Assembly (NCBI RefSeq): GCF_900155365.1
Contig: NZ_LT699739.1
Span: forward strand, 490,333 to 554,332
Reading direction: 5' to 3'
DNA: 64,000 nucleotides
DNA from: Collinsella bouchesdurhonensis
GTDB taxonomy: Bacteria; Actinomycetota; Coriobacteriia; Coriobacteriales; Coriobacteriaceae
Part shown: positions 1-8,308 of the stretch, piece after piece
How the letters are laid out: every line of letters starts with the position of its first letter
Numbering within the stretch: the first letter of the stretch is position 1
Translations under genes and position numbers: made by a program
Notes under the pieces: model-generated
Database searches by the model: none
What the model saw: only the letters and a program-made list of their open reading frames with translations
What the model was told of the DNA's origin: nothing

Positions 1-382
1 TAAAGCTCATGCGCCCCGTGGGCTTGTACAGATCAAACGAGCCGGTAAACTGCACCTGTAAGCCGTCGCGCAAATCGAAGGCACGCTTTAAGTAGACGCC
101 GCGCCAAATCTTGCAATCGACCGCAGAGGAATCGTCTTTAATCTGAAAATAGCAATGGCCGCTTCGAGCGTTGGGGCCGCGAAAACCCGTCACTTCGCCA
201 ATTACCGTGAGCTGCGGGATGGCATCGAGCGCATTCGCCGCTATCTCGACCGCTTGGGAAACAGAAAGGGCGTCGGTGTCCTTTCCCGCAGCGGATTGCC
301 CCGCGGCCTCGCTATCGGCCATGGCGTTCGCAAAGTCGATAAACGAGCCCGAAGAGGTCCCGGTCAAGTTCCAGCCTTCCAC
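1..382 (-). CDS. xseA: Exodeoxyribonuclease VII large subunit, 5' part (cut by window edge)
   Basis: The open frame runs leftwards off the window, so only about 127 N-terminal residues are visible. After a poorly conserved lead of about 50 residues it reads as the OB-fold of the XseA family: a strand with QLTVIGEVTGF, then SGHCYFQIKDD and a DCKIWRGVY strand. With XseB this subunit degrades single-stranded DNA to oligonucleotides. I chose the GTG at 382 because a GAGGGGG ribosome site lies a few bases upstream and no better in-frame start precedes the fold. Family identity is a motif-level reading. Confidence 0.78.
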   Translation of the reverse strand, partial: MEGWNLTGTSSGSFIDFANAMADSEAAGQSAAGKDTDALSVSQAVEIAANALDAIPQLTVIGEVTGFRGPNARSGHCYFQIKDDSSAVDCKIWRGVYLKRAFDLRDGLQVQFTGSFDLYKPTGRMSF

Positions 383-477
383 TATCAGCCCCCTCTCTTT
401 TTATATGAAGCATCGTCTTATCAAATAACAAGTCTATCGCGCCGCCCGGACAGGAACGACGCGATACTGCTCCCCGC

Positions 478-508
478 ATGACAAAAGCCCACGGGTTTGT
501 TTTGTCAT
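478..508 (+). repeat. Degenerate copy of the TGTGACA...TGTCACA dispersed repeat
   Basis: The arms ATGACAAAA and TTTTGTCAT face each other around a GGGTTTG core. This is the most diverged of the nine copies in the window. It sits between the stop of the zinc peptidase gene and the start of xseA. Confidence 0.6.
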
Positions 509-525
509 ATTTCTCGATAGGGTCG

Positions 526-1230
526 CTAATCGTTACGACGAGACGTACGAGCAAGCAGGTAGAGCAGCTGAATCACCGAGGAGAGGGCAGCCGCCACGTA
601 CGTAAGCGCAGCTGCGGTGAGTACCTTCTTGGCGCCGCGCACCTGCTGAGCGCTCATGCCCGATTCCTGGATATAGCGCACGCCGCGACGGCTTGCATCG
701 ATCTCGACCGGCAAGGTAACGACCTGGAAGAGAACGGAGAACGAGAAGAGCCAGATGGCAAGCGTGGTCAGGCCCGCAAGGTTCAGTGCAACGCCGAGGA
801 TAAAGACGATCGTCCAGGCGTTCTGGGTGAGGTTCACGACCGGCACCAGGGCCGAGCGGAGCTTCATCATCGCATAGCCCTGCTCGTGTTGAGCGGCGTG
901 ACCCGCCTCGTGGCAAGCGACGGCAACGCTCGCGACCGACCCGCCATACTGGTTATCGCGCGAAAGATAGAGGCTGTTATCGGTAGGGTTGTAGTTATCG
1001 GTAAGGGTGCCGCCAATGCTTTTGATGCCAACGTTTTGACAGCCGTTGGCGTCGAGCATGCGGCGCGCCGCCTCGGCGCCGGTGATGCCATCGGACTTGA
1101 CGTTAGACCAGGTGCCGTACGTTGACTTGATATACGCCTGGGCGGCAAGACCGATAACCGTGGAGACAAGCACTACGAGCAAGTAAAGCGGATCTATTCC
1201 GTAGCCGTAACCGTATCCGTAATAAGGCAT
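526..1230 (-). CDS. Membrane zinc metallopeptidase (YugP-like)
   Basis: A 234-residue membrane protein with an HEAGH zinc-binding motif at residues 107-111, which defines the YugP/COG2738-like putative zinc peptidases. A tyrosine/glycine-rich N-terminus (PYYGYGYGYG) precedes a membrane segment at about 13-31. Two further hydrophobic stretches follow the motif (about 130-155 and 160-185) and one lies near the C-terminus. It probably cleaves membrane or exported proteins, but the substrate is unknown for this family. The start at 1230 is supported by a GAGGAGGA ribosome site; the frame stays open upstream but runs into repeat DNA. Confidence 0.82.
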   Translation of the reverse strand: MPYYGYGYGYGIDPLYLLVVLVSTVIGLAAQAYIKSTYGTWSNVKSDGITGAEAARRMLDANGCQNVGIKSIGGTLTDNYNPTDNSLYLSRDNQYGGSVASVAVACHEAGHAAQHEQGYAMMKLRSALVPVVNLTQNAWTIVFILGVALNLAGLTTLAIWLFSFSVLFQVVTLPVEIDASRRGVRYIQESGMSAQQVRGAKKVLTAAALTYVAAALSSVIQLLYLLARTSRRND

Positions 1231-1286
1231 GTGTGTCCTCCTCATTTCAAATTTAAGGAAGTGTACCCAAAAGCCCCTTGCTCCCA

Positions 1287-1320
1287 TGTGACAAAAAAAC
1301 GACAGGTTTATTTTGTCACA
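1287..1320 (+). repeat. 34-bp TGTGACA...TGTCACA dispersed repeat
   Basis: Outer arms TGTGACAAAA and TTTTGTCACA flank the core ACGACAGGTTTA. A second copy follows 51 bp downstream, so this 320-bp gap between the metal-binding protein gene and the zinc peptidase gene holds a pair. Confidence 0.85.
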
Positions 1321-1371
1321 TCCAAGCCTTCGCCGAGGAGCGCTTCCCAAGAAGCCCCAGCTAGATGCCTA

Positions 1372-1405
1372 TGTGACAAAAAGACGACAGGTTTAATCTG
1401 TCACA
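1372..1405 (+). repeat. 34-bp TGTGACA...TGTCACA dispersed repeat
   Basis: Second member of the pair. The arms are TGTGACA and TGTCACA with the core GACGACAGGTTTAAT. It has the same orientation as the copy at 1287. Confidence 0.85.
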
Positions 1406-1552
1406 TTTTGCCACTGGCCGAAATGTCGAGTTACCGTGGACGAATCGAAGACGGCTCCTTGGCCGCCACGCCTTGTCATACCGCCTGCCGCAGCGACGGC
1501 CACCACGCGACGTCCGAGCTACAACGCGCCGCAACGCATGCGCCCGGCAACA

Positions 1553-1924
1553 CTATGGCTGCAAGATTTTATAGCCCGCTTTGCGCACGGCATCCGAAAG
1601 AGCCCCCTGATCGATTGGAGTCTTCGATCGAACCGTGGCGATACGACTCCCAAGGTCAACCGTGGCCCAAGTCCCCTCGACGGCATTCAGGGCATTGGCG
1701 ACGTTTTGCGCACAGCCCTCGCAACTCATGCCGCCGATGAGAAAATTCGCTTGATACGGATAGTGGGAGACATCGATATCGGCCACGATAGCCCTCTTAA
1801 CACGCGCGCGCTTCTGCCCATCCGAGCAGCAGCTCTTGCCAGAAAAACTGGCAACAATGCGAGAGAGACCTAAGAAGAATCCCACCGCAATGATGATCAC
1901 GACGACGACAGTGGATACGGACAT
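1553..1924 (-). CDS. Membrane-anchored heavy-metal-associated (HMA) domain protein
   Basis: A 123-residue protein. A single membrane segment (about residues 4-22) is followed by a short cytoplasmic part with a CC pair at 32-33, resembling FeoB-associated cysteine-rich proteins. A CopZ-type HMA domain follows, with the metal-binding motif GMSCEGC at 65-71. It probably binds Cu(I) or a similar soft metal at the membrane. The chosen start gives a clean signal-anchor; the frame is open for 14 more residues upstream. It is divergent from the DUF3793/flavodoxin pair, and the shared 215-bp gap may hold a metal-responsive operator. Confidence 0.75.
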   Translation of the reverse strand: MSVSTVVVVIIIAVGFFLGLSRIVASFSGKSCCSDGQKRARVKRAIVADIDVSHYPYQANFLIGGMSCEGCAQNVANALNAVEGTWATVDLGSRIATVRSKTPIDQGALSDAVRKAGYKILQP

Positions 1925-2042
1925 ATCAATGTGCCTTTCTTGTTGGTGGGCAACCCCCGAGCCCATGCGCTGCCGACTGTACCCCGCTCGGGTTGGGAAG
2001 CATCGACCGTCATATAAGTTTAATCAAGTTGACTTTTTCTCT

Positions 2043-2089
2043 TGACTGCAGCGCTGCAAGGCTATAAGTTCCCCATAGTTAACTTATGG
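2043..2089 (+). promoter_or_regulatory. Possible promoter and operator upstream of DUF3793 gene
   Basis: A TTGACT (2043) and a TATAAG (about 2063) are spaced 15 bp apart, shorter than ideal. They are followed by the near-palindrome CCATAGTTAACTTATGG at 2073-2089. ATAAGTT occurs at about 2015 and about 2064, and inverted as AACTTAT near 2081. This could bind a metal-responsive repressor serving both divergent genes. It is a pattern-only call. Confidence 0.3.
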
Positions 2090-2139
2090 TAACAACCCGC
2101 TGCTCCCTGCACGCAGCGAAACCACGAGAGGAGAACGCC

Positions 2140-2883
2140 ATGACATGGCCCATCGATGTCCAGGCCCTCGAACAAGCCATAGTGCGCAACTGCTCCCCCA
2201 CTTTGGCTGCGCTAAAACCCGCCAGCCTGTTCACCTTTCCCGGCTCGTTCACAGCGCAAGCGCCCGAAAGCCAGAACGAAGCAAGCGCGCGCAGACAGGC
2301 CCTTCTCGAAGCTGTGAAGTATTGCCAACGTCAAGTTTCAAACGCCGGGGTCGCAATCCGCATTCTGGCCTGGAAGCGCTGCGGAGCCCTCGTCTACGTG
2401 TATCGCCCTCGCGAACTTGCAGCGTATCTTGTCGACCAGCGGGCGGCGCATCCGCTCGAGAACGAAGGGTATCGCCCCGGCGATCTCGATGCGTGCCTCG
2501 ATGAGCTGTCGCGTCGCCTGCAGAACCGGTCGAGCGAGAGCGCCAAACAAGGCGCCAAACGCGTGCACGATGAAAGCAAGCCCTGCCCCTGCAACAATCG
2601 CGTTTGCCGAAGTGAGTTTCCGCACGAAATCGGCTTTTTCCTGGGCTATCCCTACGAAGACGTGATCGGCTTCATCAAAAACCGCGGGCAAAACTACCTC
2701 GAAGTTGGCCCTTGGAAGGTATACGCCAACCAAAACCAAGCAAGGCGGACGTTCGCTCGCTACCGACGCTGTGCACGCATATACGCTCGCGCATATCGAA
2801 GCGGACAGAGCCTTCGCCGCCTCACAGTAAGCCCCGCGGCAAGCGGGCGCAACGCAACGCGCCCACAACACGTACAACGGTAA
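2140..2883 (+). CDS. DUF3793 family protein
   Basis: A 247-residue protein with the DUF3793 signature in its C-terminal half: EFPHEIGFFLGYPYEDVIGF at about 159-178, then NYLEVGPWKVYAN and a tyrosine/arginine-rich helix. Cysteines CPCNNRVC lie just before this block. The biochemical role of DUF3793 is unknown; the family commonly neighbours short flavodoxins in anaerobes, as here. The ATG at 2140 has a GAGAGGAG ribosome site, and the flavodoxin gene starts 40 bp downstream, so the two probably form one operon. Confidence 0.8.
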   Translation: MTWPIDVQALEQAIVRNCSPTLAALKPASLFTFPGSFTAQAPESQNEASARRQALLEAVKYCQRQVSNAGVAIRILAWKRCGALVYVYRPRELAAYLVDQRAAHPLENEGYRPGDLDACLDELSRRLQNRSSESAKQGAKRVHDESKPCPCNNRVCRSEFPHEIGFFLGYPYEDVIGFIKNRGQNYLEVGPWKVYANQNQARRTFARYRRCARIYARAYRSGQSLRRLTVSPAASGRNATRPQHVQR

Positions 2884-2923
2884 TCCTTCCCATCCGGGCA
2901 TCGATCGAACAAAGGAGTTCAAC

Positions 2924-3343
2924 ATGAGCAAGGTAGCAGTGGTGTATTGGACCGGCAGCGGCAACACCGAAGCGATGGCAGCGGCAGTGGCCAAGGGAGC
3001 CGAGGCAAAGGGTGCAACCGTCGAACAGATTCTAGCCGCCGATTTCTCCCTCTCCGCAGCCGAGGAATACGACGCTTACGCCTTTGGTTGCCCCGCCATG
3101 GGTGCAGAGGAGCTTGAAGACAGCGAATTCCAACCCATGTGGGACGAAGTTAAGGGCAGTCTTGGCGACAAGAAAGTCGTACTCTTTGGCTCTTACGGCT
3201 GGGGCAGCGGGGAGTGGATGGATGCCTGGAAGGAAGATGCCGAAGAGACCGGCGTCAACGTCATCGACTCCCTCATCATCAACGAACAGCCCGATGACGA
3301 CGGCATTGCCGCCTGCCATGCCCTCGGCGCTCAACTCGCCTAG
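2924..3343 (+). CDS. Short-chain flavodoxin
   Basis: A 139-residue flavodoxin with the FMN phosphate-binding loop TGSGNTEAM at residues 10-18 and the isoalloxazine-contacting loops FGCPAMGAEELE and FGSYGWGSGEW. It carries single electrons in the cytoplasm in place of ferredoxin, typically when iron is scarce. It starts 40 bp after the DUF3793 gene behind an AAAGGAG ribosome site. Two copies of the dispersed palindromic repeat follow its stop codon. Confidence 0.93.
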   Translation: MSKVAVVYWTGSGNTEAMAAAVAKGAEAKGATVEQILAADFSLSAAEEYDAYAFGCPAMGAEELEDSEFQPMWDEVKGSLGDKKVVLFGSYGWGSGEWMDAWKEDAEETGVNVIDSLIINEQPDDDGIAACHALGAQLA

Positions 3344-3350
3344 CAGCCCA

Positions 3351-3384
3351 TGTGACAGCAAGTCGACAGGTTTATTCTGTCACA
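3351..3384 (+). repeat. 34-bp TGTGACA...TGTCACA dispersed repeat
   Basis: Lies 7 bp after the flavodoxin stop codon. The arms are TGTGACA and TGTCACA with the core AGTCGACAGGTTTA. It may fold as a hairpin at the mRNA 3' end. Confidence 0.85.
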
Positions 3385-3414
3385 TCCGACCGCTCAGCGG
3401 TCGACACCTCCATG

Positions 3415-3448
3415 TGTGCCAAATAGTCGACTGGTTTAATCTGTCACA
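3415..3448 (+). repeat. 34-bp dispersed repeat, diverged left arm
   Basis: The second copy of a tandem-like pair. The left arm is changed to TGTGCCA while the right arm TGTCACA and the core AGTCGAC-GGTTTA are kept. Confidence 0.7.
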
Positions 3449-3616
3449 TTTTGCCGTCTATCAAAAAATATCAAGCCCTCCGGCAGCGGCATGTGCGTAA
3501 CTGCCGAGCGCCCCATCTCAGCTAATTTGCGTCACCGCCCAAATAGCGCCCGTTGGCCCCCATCGGCGGGCGCTATAGTAGATGTCGCCACGACACCATC
3601 GAGAAAGGGCGTCCCC

Positions 3617-4843
3617 ATGAACGATTTTTCCTTCTATTCGCCAACGCGCATCATGTTTGGCCGCAAAATGGCCGACCACGTAGGAGAGCACATCGCAGCC
3701 GCTGGCTACACCTCGGTGCTCCTGGTATACGGCACCGGATCCGTAGTGCGCACTGGAACGCTCGAACGCGTTAAGGCCTCACTCGACGCCGCGGGCGTTG
3801 CACACGTGGAGCTCGGCGGCGTACGCCCCAACCCCGAGATTTCCTCGGTTCGCGAGGGCCTGCGCATCGCACGCGAGGCAAACGTCGACTTGATTCTGCC
3901 TGTAGGCGGCGGCAGCGCCATCGACTGCGCCAAGGCCATTGCCCTGGGCATTCCCTACGACGGCGATGTCTGGGATTTCTTCCGCAAGCGCGCCGCGCCG
4001 GCTCAGCGCGTAGACGTCGCCTGCGTGCTCACTCTCCCCGCATCCGGTTCCGAAGCCTCCAATTCCTGCGTCATCAGCAACGATGCCGAGCACCTCAAAT
4101 GCGGCTGCAACACCGACCTCAACCGCCCCGTCATGGCGTTCATGGACCCCGAGCTCACTTTCACCCTGCCGCCCTACCAAACCGCAGCGGGCATCACCGA
4201 CATGTGCGCGCACATCATGGAGCGGTTCTTCTCCGGCCAGCCCGCGGTTCCCGTCACCGACAACATCGCCTGCGGCCTAATTCGCGCCATCATGGATGCG
4301 GCACCGCGCGTAATGGAAGATCCGCAAGATTACGACGCGCGCGCCAACATCATGTGGGCAGGCACCCTCGCTCACAATGGCATCGCAGGCTTGGGTCTGG
4401 GCTGTGCCGGTGGCCGCGATGGCGACTGGACCTGCCACGGCATGGAGCATGAGCTCTCGGCCTTTGATGTGAAGATCACGCACGGTGCCGGCCTCGCGGT
4501 ACTTTTCCCCGCCTGGATGCGCTACGTGTGGCGCGAGCACCCCGAGCGCTTCTTGGAGTTTGGCCGTCAGGTCTTTGGCATCGAGCCTGTGGACCCCGAG
4601 GCAGACGGCGTAGACATCACGCCCGAGCAGGCAATCGAAGATGCCGTGATGGAAACCATCGACGAACTCCAGGAGTTTTTCTGCTCCCTCGGCATGCCGC
4701 GCACGCTCGCGGAATTTGGCATGAAGGCCGATGATATCGACAGCCTGATGCCGGGCCTCAAGATCACGCGCGGCGAGGTGTTTGGCAACTTCAAAAAGCT
4801 CACACTGGACGACGCCCGCGCGATTTACGAATCTGCGCTCTAA
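3617..4843 (+). CDS. Iron-containing alcohol dehydrogenase (butanol dehydrogenase type)
   Basis: A 408-residue group III alcohol dehydrogenase. The nucleotide-binding GGGS is at 97-100, followed by IDCAKAIA. The metal-binding helices include GITDMCAHIMERFF and the histidine pair region CHGMEHELSAFD...ITHGAGLA. The length and the TLPASGSEAS motif fit the YqhD/BdhA-like NAD(P)H-dependent aldehyde reductases, which reduce aldehydes to alcohols during fermentation. The start at 3617 is chosen by homology to the usual FxFxxPTRIxFG N-terminus; the frame is open 126 bp further upstream. Confidence 0.9.
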   Translation: MNDFSFYSPTRIMFGRKMADHVGEHIAAAGYTSVLLVYGTGSVVRTGTLERVKASLDAAGVAHVELGGVRPNPEISSVREGLRIAREANVDLILPVGGGSAIDCAKAIALGIPYDGDVWDFFRKRAAPAQRVDVACVLTLPASGSEASNSCVISNDAEHLKCGCNTDLNRPVMAFMDPELTFTLPPYQTAAGITDMCAHIMERFFSGQPAVPVTDNIACGLIRAIMDAAPRVMEDPQDYDARANIMWAGTLAHNGIAGLGLGCAGGRDGDWTCHGMEHELSAFDVKITHGAGLAVLFPAWMRYVWREHPERFLEFGRQVFGIEPVDPEADGVDITPEQAIEDAVMETIDELQEFFCSLGMPRTLAEFGMKADDIDSLMPGLKITRGEVFGNFKKLTLDDARAIYESAL

Positions 4844-4968
4844 CCAGAAGCCCGACCGCGCCACCCGTTGTCGCCCGCGTCACCTCGATCGTCACACGCG
4901 GAAGCCGCAACGATGCGCATCGCACCGGAGCACGCCCGGCCCTGGCGCGCACATGATCAAACGCAACG

Positions 4969-5001
4969 CGCCCCCGCCGAGAATCAATCTCGGCGGGGGC
5001 G
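4969..5001. terminator. Hairpin terminator between convergent genes
   Basis: CGCCCCCGCCGAG pairs with CTCGGCGGGGGCG across a 7-base loop, between the convergent alcohol dehydrogenase and DUF3825 genes. T-runs are weak on both sides. Confidence 0.75.
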
Positions 5002-5038
5002 TCGTCATCCTTCGACACAAACTATTCAGCCGTGCCCA

Positions 5039-5842
5039 CTAGTCATCGCACACGTCCGGACAAGCGGCGTCCTTAATCCAAGGAGCCTCGGGGCGGCAGA
5101 TCAAACGCGCGTTGTTGTACGCCATATCAAGCGTCAGACAGGTACGAGCCGAATAGTAACCGTCCTCACGCTGAATGGTGAGAGCCAACTCCGGGGTATC
5201 GCCCGTCAAGCAAAGCGGCAGCAGCAGCTGAATCCTGCCGTTGTAGTACTGCGGCACGGCGATGGTGTAATTGGCAGCAGCCCGGCGACTTGCCTCCATG
5301 ACGGCACCCTCAAAAGCGTGGCGTAGCAAAAACGCCTTGCCCTCGCCCTTGAGCTGATCCGGTATACGAGAGAGATTCTCGGCATCGCCCAAGATATGGT
5401 CGATATTGGTCCGTACCTCAAGACGATAATCAAACACGAAGTCGGCAGGGTTCTCGCTAAAGTGCACACGATCGGGAAGCACGCTGAACTCAATCAGACG
5501 CGGATCGCTCGCCTTATAGAAGCCCTTGAGAAACCACTGCTGGTGGGCATCCGGTCGCTCATTGGGCTCAAACAGCACGTAGATGGGCTCGAAACGCTCC
5601 GTAAACAGACCCGTATCCATCAGGCAGCAGTCATGCTGAAAGATCAGGACCGAGCAGCCCTCCCCCGCCTCAGCGGCCTTGTTGTACAGATGGACGGCGC
5701 GCTTGAATGTAAACGTCAGATAGTTCTTGAGCACGCGATCGTTTTCGCCCCAATCCTCGGGAGCGGCAAGCTCGCTCAGATAGGCAAAGGCAGGCATGGG
5801 ACAAAATGCGAAATCAAACAGGTTCTCTTCAATGCTAAACAC
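5039..5842 (-). CDS. DUF3825 domain protein
   Basis: A 267-residue protein whose N-terminal part (LAAPEDWG...VLKNYLTFTFKRA) and central FNTGL-like block (DTGLFTERFEPIYVLFEPN) match the DUF3825 pattern. This domain often accompanies OST-HTH or nuclease domains, but here it stands alone. It has no signal peptide or membrane segment. The start is a GTG at 5842 with an AAGGAT ribosome site. Function is unknown; a nucleic-acid-related role is only inferred from family associations. Confidence 0.7.
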   Translation of the reverse strand: MFSIEENLFDFAFCPMPAFAYLSELAAPEDWGENDRVLKNYLTFTFKRAVHLYNKAAEAGEGCSVLIFQHDCCLMDTGLFTERFEPIYVLFEPNERPDAHQQWFLKGFYKASDPRLIEFSVLPDRVHFSENPADFVFDYRLEVRTNIDHILGDAENLSRIPDQLKGEGKAFLLRHAFEGAVMEASRRAAANYTIAVPQYYNGRIQLLLPLCLTGDTPELALTIQREDGYYSARTCLTLDMAYNNARLICRPEAPWIKDAACPDVCDD

Positions 5843-6029
5843 GGTAATCCTTACGCTCGTTTTTTAACTGACATCAAAGTAGCATGCCGCCCGGACACAA
5901 GTTGCTGTCGAGAAGACACTGCTGGCACTCGCCTGTCCCAAACACCCAAGCAAAACAGCGCCCCTGCCAAGGATCACCTCAGCGGGGACGCCGCAATCAA
6001 CTGCCTAGAATATGAAGGCCTTGTGAAAA

Positions 6030-6063
6030 TGTGACAAAATAAACCTGTCGACTTTTTGTCACA
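6030..6063 (-). repeat. 34-bp dispersed repeat directly abutting the ABC ATPase stop codon
   Basis: Read on the minus strand, the TAA stop of the ABC ATPase gene is immediately followed by TGTGACAAAA, the core AGTCGACAGGTTTA, and TTTTGTCACA. A conserved tail (TTTTCACA, then GGCCTTCATATT) continues to about 6008 and is shared with the copy at 17998. Confidence 0.88.
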
Positions 6064-6837
6064 TTAGGAGATGTGGCCGAGGAATTCGCGGGTGCGCTCG
6101 GATTTGGGGTGGTCAAAGACCTCGGCAGGGGTGCCCTGTTCGACAACCACGCCGCCGTCCATAAAGATCACGCGGTCGGCAACGTCACGCGCGAACTTCA
6201 TCTCATGGGTCACCACAATCATGGTCATGCCGCCGCGGGCAAGATCACGCATAACGGCAAGGACGTCGCGAACGAGCTCGGGGTCCAACGCGCTCGTGGC
6301 CTCGTCAAACAGCATCACGTGCGGGTTCATGGCCAAGGCGCGGGCGATGGCAACGCGCTGCTGCTGACCACCCGAAAGCTGGCTCGGCATGAAATCCACG
6401 CGGTCGCCCAAACCAACCTTCCCAAGCTCCTGGACAGCGATCTGCTCGGCCTCCTCCTTGGAACGCTTGAGCACCTTTTGCTGGGCGATCATGACGTTCT
6501 TCTTGACCGAAAGATGCGGGAACAGGTTGAACTGCTGGAACACCATGCCCAGCTTGGCACGCACACCGTTGATATCCACGCCCTTAGCCGTGATGTCAGC
6601 GCCCTCGAAGATAATCTGGCCGCTCGTGGGCTTCTCAAGCAAGTTAACGCAGCGCAGCATGGTCGACTTACCGGAACCGGAAGGGCCAAGCACAACCACA
6701 ACCTCACCGCGGTGTACGTCGATGTCGATGCCGCGCAGGACCTCCAGGTCCCCGTAGCTCTTGTGCAAATCCTTAATGCGAACGATTACGTCGTCCTCGG
6801 ACATGACGTCCTCCCGGACCTCGTTGCTCTCACTCAT
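6064..6837 (-). CDS. glnQ: Polar amino acid ABC transporter ATP-binding protein
   Basis: A 257-residue ABC ATPase: Walker [10 protein letters not shown] at 51-59, Q-loop [10 protein letters not shown], signature LSGGQQQR, Walker [15 protein letters not shown] and the switch histidine in VVTHEM. The closest pattern is GlnQ/HisP, which energises import of polar amino acids. It lies directly downstream of the permease and binding-protein genes on the same strand, forming one operon. A second ATG at residue 12 is an alternative start. Substrate specificity cannot be read from the sequence. Confidence 0.9.
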   Translation of the reverse strand: MSESNEVREDVMSEDDVIVRIKDLHKSYGDLEVLRGIDIDVHRGEVVVVLGPSGSGKSTMLRCVNLLEKPTSGQIIFEGADITAKGVDINGVRAKLGMVFQQFNLFPHLSVKKNVMIAQQKVLKRSKEEAEQIAVQELGKVGLGDRVDFMPSQLSGGQQQRVAIARALAMNPHVMLFDEATSALDPELVRDVLAVMRDLARGGMTMIVVTHEMKFARDVADRVIFMDGGVVVEQGTPAEVFDHPKSERTREFLGHIS

Positions 6838-6858
6838 AGATAGATCTCCTTCTCGGTC

Positions 6859-8202
6859 CTAGAGGGTGGCGTCGGCAGCATTCGCCTTTGCACGGGCTCC
6901 CTTGGGGGAATTCTTCTTGGCAGGCGTCTTACCCGCAAGCCTGTTTTCCAGACCGCTCACCACGCGCGTAAGCGGCAGGGTAACCAGCAGGTAGAACAGG
7001 GCCGCCACCACATACGGAGTGATGGAGCCGGTGGTGGCGACGATCGTCTTCGCATACATGACGATCTCCATCACACCCACGGCGGCGAGCAGCGACGTAT
7101 CCTTGTACAGCAAGATAAACTCGCTGGTAAGCGTAGGCAAGACATTGCGGAAGGTCTGCGGAATGATGACATAGAGCATCGTCTGCATGCGATTCATGCC
7201 AAGGGAACGAGCCGCCTCATTTTGTCCCGGCGGGATGGACTGGATGCCCGCACGGAAGATCTCGCACAGATAGGCCGCCGAGTTCATGGCCATCACGATA
7301 ACGCCCAGCGGATAGTTGCCAATATTCACGCCCGCAAGCGGCAGGCCGAAAAACGCGATGTAGATCTGCAGGAACGCCGGCGTGCCGCGGATGATGTTGA
7401 TATAGAACCCCGAGATGCCGTGCAGGATGCGCGAGTTGGAGATGCGCATAAGCGAAAGGATGAAGCCAAAGGGAATTGCCAGCGGGAACGCCACGAGCAC
7501 GATGGCGAGCGCCATCAAAAAGCCCGAGAACACAACAGGCAAACTGGAGACGATGATGAGCGGGTTGAGGAACAAGCGCAGGAAGCGGTTGGAATTCCAT
7601 GCCTCAACCCAAGGCTGCTCCTCGAGGAACGACTCAAGCTGGTCGAGTGCCGAAGTGCCCTTGATGGTGAGGGCGGGAATGTTCGCCACATCCTTTTCGG
7701 TACCATCGGCGAGCTCATACGTTGCGCTCAGTTGCTCACTGCCGCCCTGCGTAGGAAAGACGACATGGTAGAGCTCAAGGCGAAAATACTTGCCCGCCTC
7801 GGTTGCCTTAGGGAAGGTGGCCTTTACCGTCTGGCCATCGACGCTGTACTTGGGCTTGACGAACGTGCGATCCATCAGGTCCTCTCCGGACAGGATGGTC
7901 ACGCGCGCGTCCTCGGTGGAAAACTCGGTCCCCTGCGGAAGGGTAACGGTAAAGCCGGTGAGAGCCTCGTCTTCATCGGCCTGGAACTCCCAGGTCAGGC
8001 GCGTCTCCTTGCCGCCCAGGACGTCGCTGCCGGCATCGGCATTGGGCTGCGCGGTGAGCTTTTGCACCTCAAGGGCGCAGGCAGGCGCAGGGGCCAGAAC
8101 GGCGCCGCAGCCCAAAGCACAAGCCGCAAGGGCACAGGCAGCAACCAAACGACGCAGGGCCGTGCGGGCGCCGCCAAGTGTTGTGTTCACGGGTTCAGTC
8201 AC
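6859..8202 (-). CDS. Amino acid ABC permease with exported N-terminal domain
   Basis: A 447-residue fusion. A signal peptide (residues 1 to about 43, with the cleavage-like end APACA) leads into an exported beta-rich domain of about 150 residues (FTVTLPQGTEFS, FRLELYHVVFPTQGG). Then comes a standard HisM/GlnP-type permease with five or so membrane helices, including the EAARSLGM coupling motif that contacts the ATPase. Ordinary permeases of this class are about 220 residues and lack the exported part. The GTG start at 8202 is chosen for the AAGGAG site 8 bases upstream. Confidence 0.85.
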   Translation of the reverse strand: MTEPVNTTLGGARTALRRLVAACALAACALGCGAVLAPAPACALEVQKLTAQPNADAGSDVLGGKETRLTWEFQADEDEALTGFTVTLPQGTEFSTEDARVTILSGEDLMDRTFVKPKYSVDGQTVKATFPKATEAGKYFRLELYHVVFPTQGGSEQLSATYELADGTEKDVANIPALTIKGTSALDQLESFLEEQPWVEAWNSNRFLRLFLNPLIIVSSLPVVFSGFLMALAIVLVAFPLAIPFGFILSLMRISNSRILHGISGFYINIIRGTPAFLQIYIAFFGLPLAGVNIGNYPLGVIVMAMNSAAYLCEIFRAGIQSIPPGQNEAARSLGMNRMQTMLYVIIPQTFRNVLPTLTSEFILLYKDTSLLAAVGVMEIVMYAKTIVATTGSITPYVVAALFYLLVTLPLTRVVSGLENRLAGKTPAKKNSPKGARAKANAADATL

Positions 8203-8254
8203 GATAAAACTCCTTACGCTCCCGCTCGCCAAAGCACGCGCGAATACGCGCAAA

Positions 8255-8283
8255 GGCCCCTCTCGCCGTGAGCGAAAGGGGCC
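8255..8283 (-). terminator. Intra-operon hairpin between binding-protein and permease genes
   Basis: GGCCCCTTTCGCTC and GAGAGGGGCC form a stable stem in the gap after the binding-protein gene. No long T-run follows, so it probably acts as a partial terminator or mRNA stabiliser that keeps binding-protein expression above the permease. Confidence 0.6.
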
Positions 8284-8308
8284 GGATGGCTACAAGCGGG
8301 GCAACAAA

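Noticed and set aside
7222-8271. Plus-strand open frame opposite the amino acid permease
   Set aside because: Charged antisense sequence with no hydrophobic or catalytic pattern; the minus-strand permease explains the region.
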